From assembly GCA_934590355.1 (NCBI GenBank), contig CAKTOX010000025.1:1-32964 (forward strand): a DNA stretch of 32,964 nt, written 5' to 3'. Under the pieces are notes generated by a model. That model did no database searches. It was not told the DNA's origin and worked only from the letters and a program-made list of their open reading frames with translations. This DNA is from an uncultured Oscillospiraceae bacterium (GTDB lineage Bacteria; Bacillota; Clostridia; Oscillospirales; Oscillospiraceae). Positions 29,566 to 32,964 of this stretch are shown one piece after another. The translations under genes and the position numbers were made by a program. How positions within the stretch are numbered: the first letter of the stretch is position 1; the number at the start of each line of letters is the position of its first letter.

Positions 29566-30090
29566 TTATGCCTGAACTTCTTCAGGAGTCTTGCCTCTGA
29601 CGGCAGCTACCTGAGCTGCGTCACGCAGAGACATGAGGCCCTGCATGGTCGCTGCAACGACGTTTGCGGGGTTGTTGGTGCGCAGGCACTTGGTACGGAT
29701 GTCCTTAATGCCGGCTGCCTCAACGACTGCACGGACAGCACCGCCGGCGATAACGCCGGTACCGGGTGCTGCGGGCTTGAGCAGGACGCGGCCTGCGCCG
29801 AATGCGCCGATGATCTCGTGGGGAATGGTCGTGCCCTGAAGGGTAACGGTCACGATGTTCTTCTTTGCGTCCTCGAGGCCCTTGCGGATCGCCTCGGAAA
29901 CTTCGTTGGCCTTGCCCAGGCCGTAGCCTACGCGGCCCTTGCCGTCGCCGACAACGCAAAGTGCGGAGAACTTCATAACGCGGCCGCCCTTGACGGTCTT
30001 GCTGACGCGGTTGAGGGAAACTACCTTTTCAACAAACTCGGATGCTTCCTCGTCTCTGCGGCGATCTCTTCTGTCATTATTGTATGCCAT
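29566..30090 (-). CDS. rpsE: 30S ribosomal protein S5
   Basis: This encodes a 174-residue fidelity-related protein. The S5 N-terminal motif VVSLNRVSKTVKGGRVMKFS (about 22-41) and the GRVGYGLGKANEV region are present, followed by the S5 C-terminal domain (TIPHEIIGAFGAGRVLLKPA). Full length. It lies 19 nt after rplR. Confidence 0.97.
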   Translation of the reverse strand: MAYNNDRRDRRRDEEASEFVEKVVSLNRVSKTVKGGRVMKFSALCVVGDGKGRVGYGLGKANEVSEAIRKGLEDAKKNIVTVTLQGTTIPHEIIGAFGAGRVLLKPAAPGTGVIAGGAVRAVVEAAGIKDIRTKCLRTNNPANVVAATMQGLMSLRDAAQVAAVRGKTPEEVQA

Positions 30091-30109
30091 AATAGTTTTC
30101 CTCCTCCCC

Positions 30110-30469
30110 TTAGAACTTCAGGCCGCCCTCGCGGGCGCCCTCCGCAAGTGCTGCCACACGGCCGTGGAAAATGTAGCCGCCGCGGTCGAACACGACGTTC
30201 TCGATTCCCTTTGCCAGTGCGCGCTCGGCGACGGTTGCGCCGATCTTCTTTGCAGCCTCAATATTGCTGCCGTTGCCTTCAAAGCTCTTTTCAACGGTGG
30301 AGGCGGACACGAGCGTGTTGCCTGCAACGTCGTCGATGATCTGGGCATAAATGTGGTTCTCGCTGCGGAATACGCTCAGACGGGGTCTCTCAGCGGTGCC
30401 GGAGATCTTGCCGCGTACTCTTGCGTGGCGTCTAATGCGCTGCGCTCTTGTATCAGGTCTTTTAATCAT
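30110..30469 (-). CDS. rplR: 50S ribosomal protein L18
   Basis: This encodes a 119-residue 5S rRNA-binding protein. The basic N-terminus and GTAERPRLSVFRSENHIYAQ, then the C-terminal VVFDRGGYIFHGRVAALAEG, are the L18 signature. Full length. It lies 16 nt after rplF. Confidence 0.97.
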   Translation of the reverse strand: MIKRPDTRAQRIRRHARVRGKISGTAERPRLSVFRSENHIYAQIIDDVAGNTLVSASTVEKSFEGNGSNIEAAKKIGATVAERALAKGIENVVFDRGGYIFHGRVAALAEGAREGGLKF

Positions 30470-30485
30470 TCAGGCACACCTCCTA

Positions 30486-31025
30486 TTACTTAGCACCGGT
30501 CTTGCCTTCTTTGCGGCGGACAACTTCATAGTCGTACTTGATGCCCTTGCCCTTATACGGCTCGGGAGGACGCTTGCTACGAACTTCAGCTGCAAACTGG
30601 CCGACCTTCTGCTTGTCAATACCCTTGATGATGATCTGGTTGGGGTTGGGGACCTCGATCTGGATGTCCTCGGTCTCGGGCATGACGATCTGGTGGGAGT
30701 AACCTACGTTGAGCACCAGGTTCTTGCCTTCCTTGGACGCACGGTAGCCGACGCCGTTGATCTCGAGGGTCTTGGTGAAGCCTTCGGAAACACCGACGAC
30801 CATGTTGTTGATCAGGGTACGGGTCAGACCGTGAAGGGATCTGTTGGTCTTCTCATCGTTGGGGCGGGAGACGTGCACGACGCCTGCTTCGACTTCAACT
30901 TTCATGGCGGGGGCGGCAGTCATCTCAAGAGCGCCCTTCGGGCCCTTGACGGAAACGTGCCGACCGTCAACTTTAACTTCCACTCCGGCGGGAACGGTAA
31001 TGGGAGCTCTACCAATTCTTGACAT
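30486..31025 (-). CDS. rplF: 50S ribosomal protein L6
   Basis: This encodes a 179-residue protein with two alpha/beta domains. It begins MSRIGRAPITVPAGVEVKV, and the conserved C-terminal block PEPYKGKGIKYDYEVVRRKE is intact. Full length. It lies 15 nt after rpsH. Confidence 0.97.
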   Translation of the reverse strand: MSRIGRAPITVPAGVEVKVDGRHVSVKGPKGALEMTAAPAMKVEVEAGVVHVSRPNDEKTNRSLHGLTRTLINNMVVGVSEGFTKTLEINGVGYRASKEGKNLVLNVGYSHQIVMPETEDIQIEVPNPNQIIIKGIDKQKVGQFAAEVRSKRPPEPYKGKGIKYDYEVVRRKEGKTGAK

Positions 31026-31040
31026 AGTTAGCTATCCTCC

Positions 31041-31439
31041 TTACCATACGAATGCAAGGACTTCGCCGCCGATGTGAGCTGCGCGGGCAGCTTTGTCGGT
31101 CATGACGCCCTTGGAAGTGGAAATGATGGCAATGCCGAGTCCCTTGAGGACCTTGGGCAGCTCGTCGGCGCCGGCGTAGACACGCAGGCCGGGCTTGGAC
31201 ACGCGGCGAAGACCCTGAATGGCCTTCTCCTTGCCTGGGAGATACTTGAGGGTGATGCGGATGATGCCCTGAGTACCGTCGTCGATGATCTGGAAGCTCT
31301 TGATGTAGCCCTCGTTGAGGAGAATCTCAGCAATTGCCTTCTTCATCTTCGATGCGGGGACATCGACAGTTTCATGCTTCGCTACACCGGCGTTGCGGAT
31401 GCGGGTCAGCATATCTGCAATGGGGTCTGTGATCTGCAT
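31041..31439 (-). CDS. rpsH: 30S ribosomal protein S8
   Basis: This encodes a 132-residue rRNA-binding protein. It starts MQITDPIADMLTRIRNAGVA and ends with the S8 signature ISTSKGVMTDKAARAAHIGG followed by EVLAFVW. Full length. AAGGAG precedes the start. Unusually, 322 nt separate it from rpsN, with a promoter and a hairpin in the gap, so rpsH and the genes after it may be expressed partly on their own. S8 represses the spc operon in Escherichia coli; no recognisable S8 site is visible here. Confidence 0.97.
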   Translation of the reverse strand: MQITDPIADMLTRIRNAGVAKHETVDVPASKMKKAIAEILLNEGYIKSFQIIDDGTQGIIRITLKYLPGKEKAIQGLRRVSKPGLRVYAGADELPKVLKGLGIAIISTSKGVMTDKAARAAHIGGEVLAFVW

Positions 31440-31620
31440 AATTTTTTCTCCTTTTTTAGAAGTTACCGGGGCTTTTGCCCTCGGTTGCGGCCGCGAGGTT
31501 CCGCACTAATACATGATTAGCTGCGGCCTTTCGTCAGCCCAAGTTTGAGATCGACGGTCACGCGCTGATCGGGCGCATAAGGTCTCGGTCGCAAACTGCG
31601 GGGATATATTTGAAAAACCG

Positions 31621-31659
31621 CCGAAGAGATACACCGATATTCTCGGTGTATCTCATCTT
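31621..31659 (-). terminator. Attenuator-like hairpin ahead of rpsH
   Basis: GAGATACACCGA (31626-31637) pairs perfectly with TCGGTGTATCTC (31643-31654). With a small bulge, CGAAG/CTTCG extends the stem. On the minus strand it is followed by GCGG and then U5. It lies about 20-25 nt after the predicted start of the internal promoter, so it would be in the 5' leader of rpsH. Confidence 0.6.
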
Positions 31660-31686
31660 CGTTTTCCGCAAAATTGGCATCGTATT

Positions 31687-31715
31687 ATTTTACATCAAAC
31701 CGCTTGATATTGCAA
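31687..31715 (-). promoter_or_regulatory. Internal promoter in the spc operon
   Basis: On the minus strand, TTGCAA (31715-31710), exactly 17 nt, and TAAAAT (31692-31687). The spacer contains the inverted repeat ATCAA/TTGAT, a possible binding site. The match is good but not consensus. Confidence 0.6.
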
Positions 31716-31761
31716 GCTTTTTTGAAGAAAAACCGATGCTTTTCCGTCCGGAGCCTTCCGA

Positions 31762-31947
31762 TTACCAGGAAGCCTTGCGGACGCCGGGGATCTGACCCTT
31801 GTAAGCCAGCTCGCGGAAGCAGATACGGCAGATGCCATAGTCACGCAGATAAGCATGAGGACGGCCGCAGATCTTGCAGCGATTGTACTTACGGGTAGAG
31901 AACTTAGCAGGAGCCTGCTGCTTGAGAATCATAGATTTCTTTGCCAT
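31762..31947 (-). CDS. rpsN: 30S ribosomal protein S14, zinc type
   Basis: This encodes a 61-residue protein. The zinc ligands are Cys24, Cys27, Cys40 and Cys43 (RCKICGRPHAYLRDYGICRICF). The open frame extends upstream, but the ATG at 31947 behind AGGAGG gives the standard length. It lies 13 nt after rplE. The zinc form is usual in Firmicutes. Confidence 0.97.
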   Translation of the reverse strand: MAKKSMILKQQAPAKFSTRKYNRCKICGRPHAYLRDYGICRICFRELAYKGQIPGVRKASW

Positions 31948-31960
31948 TGTCAGTTCCTCC

Positions 31961-32500
31961 TTAGTTCGCGAAGGGAGCGCCCATGAGTCTGAGCAGCTCG
32001 CGTGCTTCTTCATCGGTCTGTGCGGTGGTGGTGATCGCAATGTTCATGCCGCGCAGCTTCTCGATCTTGTCGTAATCGATCTCGGGGAAGATGATCTGCT
32101 CCTTCAGGCCCATGCTGTAGTTGCCGCGGCCGTCGAACGCGTCTGCGGAAATACCGCGGAAGTCACGAACACGGGGAAGAGCAACGTTGAGCAGTCTGTC
32201 AAGGAACTCCCACATACGATCCTGACGCAGGGTGACCTTAACGCCGACGTGCATGCCCTCACGGAGCTTGAAGTTAGCGACGGACTTGCGTGCCACGGTA
32301 GCAACGGCGTGCTGACCGGTGATCGCGGAGATCTCTTTAATAACGTTGTCAAGTGCCTTAGCATTGTCCTTGCAGTCGCCGCAGCCGACGGATACAACGA
32401 CCTTGTCGATCTTGGGGATCTGCATAACGGACTTGTACTGGAACTTCTCCATCAGAGCAGGAGCAACTTCCTCAACGTACTTTTTCTTCATTCTGGTCAT
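31961..32500 (-). CDS. rplE: 50S ribosomal protein L5
   Basis: This encodes a 179-residue 5S rRNA-binding protein. MQIPKIDKVVVSVGCGDCKDNAK near residues 41-63 (given in two parts by the reader's convention), GQHAVATVARKSVANFKLRE and the C-terminal FPEIDYDKIEKLRGMNIAIT strand are characteristic. Full length. It lies 18 nt after rplX. Confidence 0.96.
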   Translation of the reverse strand: MTRMKKKYVEEVAPALMEKFQYKSVMQIPKIDKVVVSVGCGDCKDNAKALDNVIKEISAITGQHAVATVARKSVANFKLREGMHVGVKVTLRQDRMWEFLDRLLNVALPRVRDFRGISADAFDGRGNYSMGLKEQIIFPEIDYDKIEKLRGMNIAITTTAQTDEEARELLRLMGAPFAN

Positions 32501-32518
32501 AGTAAGTTATCTCCTTTC

Positions 32519-32824
32519 TCAGATTTCTTCGCCGCACTTACGGCAGACGCGCAGCTTCTTGTCTGCAACGTACTTATAGCCGACGCGGACGCCCTTATTG
32601 CACTTGGGGCAGCAGAGCTGGACCTTGCTGACATAGATGGGGGTCTCGACCTTCATGATGCCGCCGTCCTGGCCCTGCTTCTTGGGCTTCTGGTGCTTGG
32701 TCGCAACGTTTACTCCCTCAACGATGACTTTGCCGTTTTTGGGGTCTGCGCTGATGACCTTGCCGGTCTTGCCCTTGTCCTTACCGGACAGGACTACTAC
32801 TTTATCGCCAGTCTTAATTTTCAT
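32519..32824 (-). CDS. rplX: 50S ribosomal protein L24
   Basis: This encodes a 101-residue assembly-initiator protein. The KOW motif VVVLSGKDKGKTGKVI lies near residues 9-24, followed by GVNVATKHQKP. The C-terminal part has a CPKC...CRKC zinc-ribbon-like pair, common in Gram-positive L24. Full length. It lies 14 nt after rplN. Confidence 0.97.
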   Translation of the reverse strand: MKIKTGDKVVVLSGKDKGKTGKVISADPKNGKVIVEGVNVATKHQKPKKQGQDGGIMKVETPIYVSKVQLCCPKCNKGVRVGYKYVADKKLRVCRKCGEEI

Positions 32825-32838
32825 TCTCTGCGCCCTCC

Positions 32839-32964
32839 TTAAATCACTTCGGGAGCCAGGGACAGGATCTTCATGTAATCCTTGTCACGCAGCTCACGAG
32901 CGACGGGTCCAAAGATACGAGTGCCGCGGGGGTTCTTATCGGTTCCGTTGATAAGGACCGCTGC
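32839..32964 (-). CDS. rplN: 50S ribosomal protein L14, C-terminal part
   Basis: Only the last 41 residues are inside the window; the gene runs past the right edge. The segment with GTRIFGPVARELRDKDYMKI ending LSLAPEVI is the conserved C-terminus of L14. The partial state is due to the window border, not a mutation. Confidence 0.95.
   Translation of the reverse strand, partial: AAVLINGTDKNPRGTRIFGPVARELRDKDYMKILSLAPEVI

Larger units (their letters stand above)
31440..31761. other. Long gap inside the spc operon
   Basis: 322 bp with no gene, between rpsN and rpsH, where spacing is normally a few tens of bases. It contains a promoter-like sequence (31687-31715) and a strong hairpin (31621-31659), then about 180 nt of GC-rich leader before rpsH. 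I found no known ribosomal-protein binding motif or riboswitch. Confidence 0.65.

Noticed and set aside
31440..31761. Decayed protein-coding gene in the spc operon gap
   Set aside because: No frame on either strand shows conserved protein features. Promoter and hairpin structure explain the right half better.
1..32964. CRISPR array
   Set aside because: No regularly spaced direct repeats were seen. The repeats present are palindromes or a single tRNA-half duplication.

Overview
This window is a GC-rich chromosomal segment from a Gram-positive, probably spore-forming member of the Clostridia. An Oscillospiraceae/Ruminococcaceae-type gut anaerobe is my best guess. The evidence is the Firmicutes-type S10/spc/alpha ribosomal gene order with zinc-ribbon forms of S14, L36, S4 and adenylate kinase, a spoVAC gene, a lipoprotein-type binding protein, and the murI-DUF1934(ywiB)-argS grouping. 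Nearly every native gene is on the minus strand. Species cannot be told from the sequence alone.

Layout. (1) About 1-2335 is foreign: the remains of an integrative/mobilisable element. It has GGACA/TGTCC palindromes, an AT-rich EF-Tu-domain-III-like gene, an XRE regulator of the type carried by conjugative elements, an AT-rich DUF6881 gene, a nested hairpin, and a sequence matching the pMV158-type nick site (an oriT candidate). No relaxase or integrase is visible. (2) 2317-3410 is a boundary zone: a hypothetical gene ending inside a long hairpin, tRNA-Pro(UGG), and a near-identical orphan 5' half of that tRNA between the promoter and the intact gene. (3) 3591-9441 holds a 38-codon peptide gene, gtrA, typA, and the murI-ywiB-argS operon. 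(4) 9572-12986 holds an unknown gene, a lone spoVAC with a 47-codon partner, a TetR-controlled ABC-2 exporter with a clear promoter and operator, and a divergent 56-aa membrane peptide. (5) 13027-21112 is one tight seven-gene operon. It encodes a membrane-anchored Ig-like/transglutaminase-like protein, a DltA-like adenylating enzyme, a carrier protein, an MBOAT acyltransferase, a DltD-like SGNH protein with Cys in place of the usual Ser, a lipoprotein, and a Sel1-repeat protein. (6) 21303-22268 is an orphan binding lipoprotein. (7) 22307-32964 is greA followed (reading rightward, i.e. upstream) by rplQ-rpoA-rpsD-rpsK-rpsM-rpmJ-infA-map-adk-secY-rplO-rpmD-rpsE-rplR-rplF-rpsH-rpsN-rplE-rplX-rplN, with rplN cut by the window edge.

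How the genes work together. The ribosomal block is ordinary except for a 322-bp gap between rpsN and rpsH that carries its own promoter and an attenuator-like hairpin. The best candidate for an undescribed system is the seven-gene operon. The adenylating enzyme, carrier, MBOAT and SGNH genes are the parts list for D-alanylation-type modification of an envelope polymer. Here they are in non-canonical order and are co-transcribed with an extracytoplasmic transglutaminase-like protein and two accessory proteins. The predicted chemistry is amino-acyl activation, transfer to the carrier, passage across the membrane by MBOAT, and transfer to an acceptor outside the cell. The acceptor and the role of the transglutaminase-like protein are unknown.
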